Assembly: GCA_021292165.1 (NCBI GenBank)
Contig: CM037876.1
Coordinates: 42,208,575 to 42,272,574 of the forward strand
Direction: 5' to 3'
Origin: Shinisaurus crocodilurus
Taxonomy: Eukaryota > Chordata > Lepidosauria > Squamata > Shinisauridae
DNA: 64,000 nt
Below are positions 55,201-64,000 of the stretch, in pieces. The notes under the pieces are model-generated. The model made no database searches. It saw only the letters and a list, made by a program, of their open reading frames with translations, and was not told the DNA's origin. The position numbers were made by a program, and so were the translations under genes. Each line of letters opens with the position of its first letter. The stretch's first letter is position 1.

Positions 55201-55430
55201 TTGTTCTTTTAATCTGACCAGCAGCTTTTTAAAATTAATGCTGGAGTGGGGTCACGTTTTATTATTTAATAATGTTGGAAATCATTATTCTTTAACAACA
55301 GGGAAAGTCATATTTTTATTTATTTATTTTTCTTAAATAATTCTACCAACTAAGCTCATCCTGGCCAATGCATTTCAGTGTAGTTGTGTCTAAATCCTTG
55401 TATTGTACTGAGGACTCAGACAATGGCCAG

Positions 55431-55740
55431 TTTAAGATGCTGTGCATGCTAGGTGCCATTTGCCTAATTACCCACCTGGGCTGTGTTGTGTTGTGTTGTC
55501 CGAACATGGTCGGCATGGCTTGTTTGAGGGGGAAACAGGCCTCAAATAACCCAACAATAGGCCATAGGTTATTTGAGGGTTGTTCTCCACTCAAACAGGC
55601 CATGCCGCCTGGGTTCAGACAACATGACAAGCCATGCCAGGGCGGGTAACTAAGCAAATGGTGCCCGGCACGTGCCAGCACATGATGCAGCTTAAACAAA
55701 CCACTGTGGCTTGTTTAAGCTGCAGTGATTGTGCAAACCA
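55431..55740. mobile_element. Palindromic DNA element, relative of 1928-2127
   Basis: The left arm has GGTGCCATTTGCCTAATTAC, the right arm (minus strand) GGCACCATTTGCTTAGTTAC. The loop side holds GGTTATTTGAGGGTTGTTC and GCCATGCCGCCTGGGTTCAG. It is longer and better preserved than the copy at 1928. Confidence 0.65.
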
Positions 55741-55747
55741 GGTCATA

Positions 55748-56656
55748 ATGTGCACGTTTGGACGTCATGACAACCCACCCTGTGAATAAGCAGGGTGGGC
55801 TGTGCGTAAAACAGGGTGGGTTGTGTGTAAAACAACCTACAGTATGCCTGACAGACGATTGTGCTCACGGTGGGTTGTTCCCTCCCTCCTTTCCCCTCAG
55901 TCTTCCTGCAGGTATACCAGGGGACCCTGTGGCAGGACCCATCTTGTCTCTGTCTGTCCTCCTTGTTGTGATCATAAGCCCTTTTGTGCCCGCTGCGGCT
56001 TTCCCCCCTTTCCCCCATTCTTTTTTCGGAGATTGCAAAAAGCTATCTCCAACTTGACAACTAGTGACAGCCCCTTCAAAGTGCCTAAGCAGCACATTGG
56101 AAGGGCTGTCACTAGTTCATCACCCCTTTGAAAAAAACAACAACAATTCTGCACCCCAAATATGCACAATTTTTTTGTATTTTTTATTATTTTTAGTTGG
56201 ACTTGTGCACTTTTGCAGGTCTGAAATGGCATGCCTCACCTGGGCAATATCCAGGGGGGTGTCTGCTATCAAAGTGCAGCAGGCACCCTTCATGGGCATT
56301 GACCCAGAGAGGCTGCCAAGAGCTTTATTTTTCACTTTGGTTTGTCCTGACAGCTGTCAAAAGGCAAGCTGTCAAAAGAAACCCAAGGCAAAGGTTTTTT
56401 TTTTGCCATTTTAGCCAAACGGCTCACTGGCCAGTTCCTGGTACCCATGATGGGGTTGGTCACTTGGGTTCAGATGACACAACAACCCATCATGGGTAAA
56501 ACAACCCCCAAAACAAGCCATGGGTTATCAGGGTGGCTTGTTGCCCACAAACAAGCCACCCTGTGGGAAATGGTCCAGATTTGGACGACACGACAACCCA
56601 CCGTGGCTTGTCACCCACAATAGGTTGTCATGTCATGTTGTGCAAACCCAGTCATT
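55748..56656 (+). mobile_element. Long fold-back non-autonomous DNA transposon (about 0.9 kb)
   Basis: Left end GGACGTCATGACAACCCACC; right end (minus strand) GGGTTTGCACAACATGACAT. It matches 13901-15255 at both ends. It shares the central hairpin around GACAGCCCCTTCAAAGTGCC and GAAGGGCTGTCAC but lacks that copy's internal inverted duplication. All overlapping open frames lack domains. Confidence 0.7.
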
Positions 56657-57238
56657 ATATTATAATAGGCCTAGAAGGTTGCCAAAACCATATTCTCAGG
56701 CATCTGTTGCCTGGCTTCATCCTTACTATTAGAGACAGAATTCTCTGGCCACTCAATTATTTTGTTTCACATAATAGCTGAACTGTCAGTTGCTGCCTGC
56801 TTTTTTTCCTTTAAGAAGGTGAAATAGCTCAACAGAAAGACAGATTCAAGTTTCTTTCCAATCTGGGTTCTCCCCCCACTCCTAAAATTAATATTTTTTT
56901 CCCATTATACAAATACAAATTTGTGCTCATACTTTCTTGCAAGAAGATAAGCAACATAAAAAGGATATGAAGTCAATGACAATATCACTCTTCAATTTTA
57001 ATTTAAATTCCACTTTCAAATTTTATTGTATAGTATGACTTTTGCTCCTGTTTCTTGGTTTTATAAAAGTTTTAATTATATTTTCATGGTACTATGCCCT
57101 GGGTGCCTCCTAGGAAACAGAAGGCGCAGTTTAAAAATTTAACAAATAAATAAATGTAGGCTGCATTGGATCTAGAGTATCACTTAATTAAATTGAAGTG
57201 GTGACTGTATAATTTACAGTTAATGTTACAGAATCTAA

Positions 57239-57333
57239 GGCTGCAATGCTACAGTATACACACTTGTCTGAGAGTAAGCTCTATTGATCTCAAGGGGGCT
57301 TACTTTTGATAGATATGTAAAGGATTGCACTGT
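57239..57333. mobile_element. MITE family B copy
   Basis: GGCTGCAATGCTACAGTATA, GAGAGTAAGCTCTATTGATC, GGGGGCTTACTTTTGATAG and AAAGGATTGCACTG. Confidence 0.6.
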
Positions 57334-57344
57334 AAATGAATTTA

Positions 57345-57440
57345 GTTATTTATATCTGTTGCCCTATAACAAAACAGGCTCAGGACAGCTCACACAATAG
57401 AACAGGTTAAAAACAAGTGCAAAAAAAGAGAGAAAAAAAT
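57345..57440 (-). mobile_element. L2-like LINE 3' tail
   Basis: TTATTTATATCTGTTGCCC, CAGGCTCAGGACAGCTCAC and ATAGAACAGGTTAAAAACAA are a minus-strand LINE 3' end. Confidence 0.45.
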
Positions 57441-57569
57441 CTACAAATCTAACATTCCCGGAGAAGAAATGTAAGCAATTTCTATTGATATGCAAGTATA
57501 TGTGGGCTCCTAGGCTTCTTTAGGCCGGGACTCCAAAGAATTGTTAATCTCCCCTCATAAATATGTGTT

Positions 57570-57660
57570 TAGGGCTATAATCCTAAACATACTTCCTGGA
57601 GAGTAAGTGCCATTGAAACTGGTGGGCCATACTTCTGAACAGATTTATTTAGGATTAGGC
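57570..57660. mobile_element. MITE family B copy
   Basis: GGGCTATAATCCTAAACATA, GAGAGTAAGTGCCATTGAAA and TACTTCTGAACAGATTTATT then TAGGATTAGGC. Confidence 0.6.
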
Positions 57661-58221
57661 AGAAAATACGGGTCTTCATTTCCAGTCATAGGAATAGCAA
57701 AATCTTTAATGACAAAGAGTCTTTTGGAAACAGACTAATACAGCCACCACTCTGGAAAAGATTTATAATATAGAGGAGATATATTCTAACCAACGGCTCT
57801 GAAACTGAGATGGGGGAGAAACAAAATTATTTTGGATCTTTGGTCTACAAAACTTTCATGTAAGTCATTGGTAGGACCCAAAGGCCAGCTTCTGTAGGCA
57901 AAAGGCACTTCTGCTCACTCAAGAAAGGGGGCCCCATGATTGCTACTGATTCCCCCCCCTCAGTGCCATATCCCATTTTTCCCCAGAGGTCCCCCAACCC
58001 CCAGGACTTTGCGGAGATTGCAGGAGGAAAGTGGTGGCAGGAAAGCTCCATTCCATGACTGGAATTCTTTTCTGGTTCTTCTCTTGAGTAAAACCCATAG
58101 TTGTTTTTCTTGTATGAATGAAAATAAGTGATTAGCAAGGAGTCTAGGTGATTAGCAAGGTGTCCAATTGACACTTGGTTTTGAACTGAGATCCCTGAGC
58201 AACCTATATAAAATTAAACCG

Positions 58222-58378
58222 TCATAGATATAGAGTTGGAAGGAGCCTACAAGGCTATCGAGTCCAACCCCCTGCTCAATGCAAGAAACTAGAGGAGGGG
58301 TCTCCCATCCAAGTAATAACCAGGCCTGACCCTGCTTAGCTTTCCACACTCAGACAAGCTGAGCCAGCGTGAGCCACG
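58222..58378 (-). mobile_element. 5S rRNA-derived SINE with a CR1-type tail
   Basis: The minus strand runs GTGGCTCACGCTGGCTCAGC, GAAAGCTAAGCAGGGTCAGG, CTTGGATGGGAGACC, GAGCAGGGGGTTGGACTCG, CTTCCAACTC. It is the fourth copy, here within MYOZ2 intron 2 on the antisense strand. Confidence 0.78.
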
Positions 58379-59473
58379 ATTATTACAAGTGGGATCTGCA
58401 ACAAAAGTTTGCAGTACAGAGTGCTGTTGTTCAGGATTCCAGAGAATCAGTTCCCTTTCCCCTCCCCTTTCCCTCCTCAGTTTTCTGTTCCCCGTTCCCC
58501 CATTGAGCATGTTCAGTTGCCATTTGGCTATTTGGGTTTCTCCCCCACCCCTACGACTTAGATTATTTTTCCCAATGGTTTTTTTTCCTTTTCTTTTTGT
58601 GCTTCTGAAAACCTTTGGGTTACCCAAGCCTGCTGATGCCTCATTCTTGTGTGTGGATGGTGCCATTTTGGCTACATAAGCAATGGTACTCTCAGCCTGA
58701 ACATCAGAAATAGTGGAAATGATCTATACACTATGAACTTTCAAGGGACAACTTTGTTTCCAAACTTTTGGGGGTGGGGTGGGGGGACAGACAGCACTTC
58801 CTGCTAAAATGCAGAACCCCAAACCAAAAGTTATTTATAAAAGCTTAAACAGCGTGATGACATTATTAGAAAGGGTGGCTGTGGACAACGTTACTGAAAT
58901 TACATTTAGTATAGGATCACCTTTCTTTTTAAACTGGGATAGGGAGGGACCAAAAAATAGAAGCGAGCATAAACCAGACCAACAGATGTAATTTAAGATC
59001 ACCATTAGTAATTTGTTTAACTCTTGCTTTGTATACCAGATCAGTGGCTTACGGGAGTCAATAGGAATACTTTCATTTTTTTCCTCCGATAAATTGTCTG
59101 TGAACTTGACCTCCTGTTGTCTCCATTTCCCCCACTTCTCATCACCCCTTTGCACTTCGCTAACTTCAGGCGAGATCTATGCACAGCTTAATTACAGCAG
59201 ACAGCAGAATTATGTTTTAATTGACAGAAAGCTCAAATTAATCTTACACTTAACGTTTCTGGGAAGCTGCCTAGACACACAAAGTGGTTTGGATCCTCAC
59301 TTGAAACCGGAGATAGCCAATGGAAGTTCTGAAGCAGAGAGGATGAGGGCAGCATGTGTTTGAGGGATTAATCAGGTTCAAATATTTAACATTCACTAGC
59401 AAGCAACATACATTATGAGAAGTCTGTCCGCAAAAACCAACCAACCCTGTTTTATTAAGACAAAAGAAGTCAT

Positions 59474-59563
59474 ACAGTGCAATCCTAAGCATGGTTACTC
59501 AGAAGCAAACCCCATTGAGGTCAATGCGACTTACGCTCTAGTAAGTGTGTTTAGCATTGAAAC
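59474..59563. mobile_element. MITE family B copy
   Basis: GTGCAATCCTAAGCATGGTT, ACTCAGAAGCAAACCCCATT, GAGGTCAATGCGACTTACGC and TAGTAAGTGTGTTTAGCATT. Confidence 0.6.
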
Positions 59564-60911
59564 TTCAAAAAGCAAATTAAAACCTGAATCAAAGGGCAAT
59601 TTTAAAATCTGAAAATATTTCTAGTTTGAACTGTCATACATGGATCATTGTATAGAAGGAGAAATGTATCCATACGTATTCATATGCCTTATACACACGG
59701 TTCAGGAACTGAATTGCAAGGCGTTGAAAAGTTTTATTTGTTGCAAATTGTCTGTTAGGAAAAAAAACTTATTTAAAAACAACAACACAGAAAATTATTC
59801 TGCAATTGTAGAATATATTTGTTAGCTGTTTTGGTTGGTTTGGAAGAAGAAGTGTGGTATATAAGTATAAATTCTTAAACAAACAAATTAGCAACAGACT
59901 CATCAATTCTCCGAATCTCTCATTCTTGTGATTGTCTAAATGAAATGGCTACACTGAGTTTTCCATTAAAAAAACCAGAGCTGTTCTAAACTAGTCATTC
60001 GCCCACTGACAGGTAAGAATTTTCTCCAGGTGACCAGACTGAGAAATTTCTTTGAATTATAGTTGATCCATTGGGAAATTGCGGGTGGGGGGGATGTTGA
60101 TATGCCATTGGTATGTGCGGGCAGGTGGGCTAGTAAAATGTTTTGTGGGCTACTGACTTTCTTCATTTATTTGTAAAACTGAACAGCACTTTCAGTTCAG
60201 AAAGTGGTAGTTACATGTTAGGCAGTCAAAATGTGGAAGGGGATTGAGTCTGGTTCTGGTTCCATTTGCTTGAAAGATTATCAATGTGTCCAGAGAGCAA
60301 CATGTGTTGTATGATGTGCTTGGAAGGCAGGAATAACTTACATTGCCCTTTTGTATTGGCAGGCAATAAGGGAAATCCGTAGGTGGAAAGCTTTTCCGTT
60401 CATAGACTATTCTTTCTGGATCAGGGCTTTCGATCCAGTAGTCAGAGAATTGGCCCTCAAAGTTTCAAATCTTCAAAATTCATAGCAATGCATTAATTAA
60501 CACAGCTTATTAACTGTATTTATGGTAGATAGGACATCTTGTGCTTTTTGCATTTTGAACTAACTAGTTCTCAAAACGTTTTCTGAGCTTCTGTTCATTG
60601 CTATGTACATTCGGAAGAGGAGTGTCAGACAAAAAACAAAGATTCATTTTAGAAGATTCATTTTGAGTTTCTCCCACATTCCTGTGGAAAATACCAACTG
60701 TCTGGCCAGGGTAAAATATTTTGAGATAATATGAGGTTCATCAAACAGATCCTGCAGAAATTTAAAAATATGGAGTGTTTAGCTTTGGAAAAATAATATT
60801 TCCCCCTATAGGTTCATGTAGCAGAAACAGTTCATAAAAGAGCTTTTCTCCAATGGAGAGCAATGATGTTCTGTGCTTGGAAAATGAGAAAGTAAATTTT
60901 GTTCTCTAGAC

Positions 60912-61056
60912 CAGGGGTGGCAAGAAAGTAGATCTCCAGATGCTTTGGACTTCAACTCTCAGCATTCCTGATGATTGGCCATGCTGGCAGGGGCTTCTGA
61001 GGGTTGGACTACCAGAAGTCCAAAACATCTGGAGTTCTACTTTCTACCCACCCCTG
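60912..61056. mobile_element. hAT MITE with perfect 8-bp TSD
   Basis: CAGGGGTGGCAAGAAAGTAG to CTACTTTCTACCCACCCCTG, with CTCTAGAC on both sides (60904-60911, 61057-61064). The interior carries GGACTTCAACTCTCAGCATT and GGCCATGCTGGCAGGGGC. Confidence 0.9.
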
Positions 61057-61615
61057 CTCTAGACTATTGGTTATATTTCATTATCAGTATATTGCCAAAT
61101 CTTGAGTGTGTAGAATTGCATCCATGTTTGCTATAATGCATTTAATGTGTTTTATAGTTAAGCCTTCCCTAGTCCTAACTTCCTTATACCACGTCTATGT
61201 CCAAAGCTGTACCCTGCAATAGCTGGGCACTATTGTTCTATCTCACACTGACATGCGTGGGTGTTCTTACAGTTGCCTGCTGCTATAGTAATGTGACATC
61301 TTGAGTCAGTATGTGATGCCAGGATGCTGCGTGCTGCATGGTGCAAACCTCACGATCTGACATTTTTAACATGTTTGACAACTACCCTGCTTTTTTTGCA
61401 GCCCCAAGCAGTCAGCAAATACAGGAGATATTCATAAATGGATGAAATAAGGAGATGCCTGGAAGTAACAGGCTTTTTCTTCCTCTCAAATCTCAGTTGT
61501 ATTGAGGCTAGCTGTGATTATGAGAATGTACTTTGCACATTCTCAAGGGCATTGTCTACTTTCTTTAGAATATCTAGGGGCAAAGTGAGACTGGGAAAGC
61601 CCACTGATAGTCTCT

Positions 61616-61721
61616 TGTCTAAGGGTCTGCATGAACATGTCCCAGTTTTGCCAGTAGGTAGGAAATATATCTTTCCTACCTACTGGCAAAACTGGGACAT
61701 GTTCATGCAGACCCTTAGACA
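61616..61721. repeat. Perfect inverted repeat, 50-bp arms, 6-nt loop
   Basis: The left arm at 61616-61665 (starts TGTCTAAGGGTCTGCATGAA) is exactly complementary to 61672-61721, with the 6-nt loop TATATC. Not one mismatch is seen in 50 pairs. It lies 115 bp upstream of the MYOZ2 exon at 61837 and would be transcribed with the gene. It may be an inverted duplication by template switching, a hairpin RNA source, or an assembly artefact. Confidence 0.95.
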
Positions 61722-61836
61722 TGTGCTTAATTCTCCCACTGAAATCAATAGGGTTTAACAGTGCGTATCCTTGCCTGGATCCTAATAATGATTTAGAAGA
61801 ATCTTCTTAGAAATGTGTGCTTGCATTATTTTGCAG

Positions 61837-62006
61837 AATCCCCTGTAATGGACCTTGGAAAAAAGGTCAGCATCCCCAGAGACATAATGCTAGAAGAATT
61901 GTCACTGCTTAGTAACCGAGGAGCAAGGCTATTCAAGATGCGTCAAAGGCGGTCTGACAAGTACACATATGAAAACCTTCACTTTTTATCCAGCAAGCCA
62001 AGAAAT
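61837..62006 (+). CDS. MYOZ2: MYOZ2 second coding exon
   Basis: The acceptor TTTTGCAG ends at 61836. With the G from the previous exon, the 170 nt give 57 codons: [47 protein letters not shown] and [28 protein letters not shown] and [18 protein letters not shown] are signatures of the conserved myozenin N-terminal region and closer to MYOZ2 than to MYOZ1 or MYOZ3 as I recall them. The exon ends in phase 0 before a GTGAGT donor. Exons 1-2 together encode residues 1-82. The remaining exons, carrying the alpha-actinin and calcineurin binding parts, lie downstream of the window. No frame break is seen. Confidence 0.96.
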
Positions 62007-62253
62007 GTGAGTACGACCTCTTTTTAGCATAAGAGAGGCAGAGAGCATGACTGGCCGACAACCATTTGTGACCTGTCAAGCTGAATAAAGCCGACCAATC
62101 ATGCACTGTGAGTTGCACGTTGTCCAGGTGTTTGACAGCCCCCTCCCTTATCATCTTTCCAAAATAGGCAGCAAAAACAGGAGCCTCTGGTGGGCCTCCA
62201 TAATTGGTGGTGATCTGCATTCAACTTTGTGGATTATAAAGAGAGCCAGTATG

Positions 62254-62495
62254 GAGAGCCAGTGTGGCGTAGTGGTGAGAATGTTGGACTGGGACTCAGG
62301 AGACCAGGGTTCTAGTCCCCGCCTGGCCATGAAGCTCACTGGGTGACTTTGGGCCAGTCACTGACTCTCAGCCTAACCTACCTCACAGGGTTGTTGTGAG
62401 GATAAAATGGAGAGGAGGAAGAGGATTATGTAAGCCACCTTGGGTTCCTTGCAGGAAAAAAGGCGGGGTATAAATATAATAAATAAATAAATAAT
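62254..62495 (+). mobile_element. MIR-like CORE-SINE, near full length
   Basis: GAGCCAGTGTGGCGTAGTGG, GGGTTCTAGTCCCCGCC, CTTTGGGCCAGTCACTGAC, CTCACAGGGTTGTTGTGAGG and AAGGCGGGGTATAAATATAA with a TAAA tail. It lies in MYOZ2 intron 3 in sense orientation. Confidence 0.88.
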
Positions 62496-63641
62496 ATAAG
62501 AAATGCAGACCTGACCTAAGGATATCACTTACTTACTTTGAAAGGATTACCTATAGTTTTAGGCCATTTACTTGTCAGAGCAAGGAGACCAGTCTGTGTC
62601 AATTATTCTGGTGCTCCGTCAGGTGACATCACAGCTCCTGCTCTGAAAAATGTCCTGGAGCTGCCCCCACCACATTCCACCTCCACTAAACCAACGAGCT
62701 TGGTGTCTTGGAAGTTTTTGGAATGGTGTCTGGGAAGTTTTCCCCAAAGTGTGCTAACTGCACAAGAAGAGGTCATTTTGGTTCCAATCACACTGGAGAG
62801 GGAACGAGAAAAGCCTCCCTTCCCCGCATGCTATGTTCCTGGAAAGGATCCCTCACCCTGTCCCTCATGCCTGCAATTTATTAAGAAAAAACAAGCACAT
62901 AGCTGTATGCTATGTATCAAGCAACTGTCTAGTTTGGCCCTTTGATCTCAGCAGTGGGTCCCAGAAGCCTTGTTGATAGGGCACACTTTTGCTTGTGTGT
63001 GCATGTGCGAGTCTCAGGGAGGATCAGCATCCTGGCTATGATTTGAAGCAGTTGATGAACATGTCATTTGGGGGCGGGGGAGGTATCACGTTTTCCCTGT
63101 TACAAATATTGTTCTTGGAGTGCTCAGAAATGTAGTATTGCCATAGCAGAAGCAAACTTTGAGGGAAAATATAAGGACTGAACGCCCAAAATGAGAAACA
63201 GATGCACTTTTTTGCATAAATCAATTGTGCAGATGCAAAAAGACCCATAGCTTCTTTTCAGCCATGATTTGGAGGGTTCATTTTTGCTATTTTACTGGGA
63301 TGAGGCACTCTAGTGCTTCCGGCCTTCAAAGTATATATACAGTATATGTGCGTGTGCGTGTGCATATATATATATATATACCATATATATTATATGGCAG
63401 TCAACTTCTTCAGTGTCAAGGATGTGCTTTTAGCTGTGCTTGTAAAATTCAATTCAATTCAAGTTTGACTAAGTTAATAAGCCTTCAAAAAACTGGACTT
63501 GTCCAAACTGAATGGAAATGTGTTAGAACATTGTGCTTTTTAAGAGGTCTGACTCTGGCATTACTGAAGATATTTGGAGAACAAGAGTCTCAAGGGGATA
63601 AGCAGGTCTGTCTGCCATTGTCCCCATTGTGGTTCTGAATA
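62496..63641 (+). other. MYOZ2 intron 3; no gene seen
   Basis: It follows the GTGAGT donor of the second coding exon. A TG/TA-rich stretch lies at about 63330-63395. The 135-codon open frame 62538-62945 has no recognisable domain or splice logic. Confidence 0.5.
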
Positions 63642-64000
63642 TCTACTATATAAATGTGAATGTTTGTACGTATGTCCGTGCGGGGGTTTGCGTGCGTCGC
63701 ATAGGCTCCTACCCGGTTGGACGGATCCTCCCCAAACTTGGCACGCATACTCTCCATCACCCAAGGACAAAGACTGGCAGGTTCAAATCTCCCAAAAAAA
63801 CCTCGCCATGCCTGTACGGCCCAAAATAGATTAGAGCCATTGGCATCACTTGGAATGCTCACAGGGGCCATTCAGGAGCACTTATGCAAATCACTCCAAC
63901 GGCATTTAGAATGCTGATATGCACTGCCTCAGGGGCCCAATCAGGAGTGGATATGCAAATCTCTCCTACGTCCAAACAGAATGTTCATATGAACTGCAGC
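63642..64000 (+). mobile_element. Probable Helitron 5' end, cut by the window edge
   Basis: An A precedes TCTACTATATAAATGTGAAT, fitting Helitron insertion (A|TC). The next part (GTACGTATGTCCGTGCGGGG, GACGGATCCTCCCCAAACTT, GGCACGCATACTCTCC, ACCCAAGGACAAAGACTGGC) resembles Helitron 5' regions I know from reptiles and bats. The 3' hairpin and CTRR end lie outside the window, so the call rests on one end. Confidence 0.5.

Larger units (their letters stand above)
51389..61836 (+). other. MYOZ2 intron 2
   Basis: A 10.4-kb intron from the GTATAG donor to the TTTTGCAG acceptor. It contains the repeats listed between these points. Stretches with nothing recognised include 51389-52050, 53881-54955, 56657-57238, 57661-58221, 58379-59473 and 59564-60903. 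Confidence 0.85.

Noticed and set aside
61438..61758. 106-codon open frame near the MYOZ2 exon
   Set aside because: It runs through the perfect palindrome and a repeat-like segment and does not match myozenin; the real exon starts at 61837.
62538..62945. 135-codon open frame in MYOZ2 intron 3
   Set aside because: No recognised motif and no splice or promoter context; such a frame can arise by chance.
1..64000. CRISPR array, operon, riboswitch or bacterial features
   Set aside because: No regularly spaced direct repeats with unique spacers or tightly packed genes are present; the sequence is vertebrate.

Overview
This is vertebrate nuclear DNA, most likely from a squamate reptile. Coding sequence is sparse and split into exons with normal splice sites. 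The remainder is a mosaic of CR1 and L2-like LINEs, tRNA-Ala and MIR-like CORE-SINEs, a 5S rRNA-headed SINE, many hAT-like and palindromic non-autonomous DNA transposons, a probable Helitron end and long microsatellites. CR1 together with this DNA-transposon load is what points to a lizard or snake. Species is not determinable by reading alone.

Two muscle Z-disc genes lie head to tail on the + strand. The 3' end of SYNPO2 (myopodin) is at 4216-4782: one terminal coding exon ending in a stop codon, with the preceding intron filling 1-4215. The first two coding exons of MYOZ2 (calsarcin-1) are at 51313-51388 and 61837-62006; they splice in phase and the gene continues beyond the window. SYNPO2 followed by MYOZ2 is the gene order I know from human chromosome 4, so the identifications support each other. 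A MEF2/TATA-like box at 50504 followed by a strong splice donor at 50704 suggests a non-coding first exon for MYOZ2; this is inference.

Between the genes (4783-51286) I find no cellular coding sequence. The region holds LINE remnants (5140-5520, 9583-10055, 16745-17140, 19032-20045, 31160-31970, 36300-36735, 45529-46420, 47140-48695), nested SINE and DNA-transposon insertions (5846-6344, 13628-15300, 32969-33590), a probable solo LTR (15283-15902) and simple repeats, including a 120-bp GAA tract. MYOZ2 intron 2 carries a hAT element with transposase remnant and dense CTCG subterminal repeats nested inside an older palindromic element (52389-53790), a second long member of a palindromic DNA-transposon family (55748-56656), and a perfect 50-bp-arm inverted repeat (61616-61721).

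The most unusual items are the 5S rRNA-CR1 SINE family (four copies), the perfect hairpin in MYOZ2 intron 2, the CTCG-array hAT element, the long fold-back elements, and the candidate MYOZ2 promoter. Nothing resembles an operon, CRISPR array or other multi-gene system.
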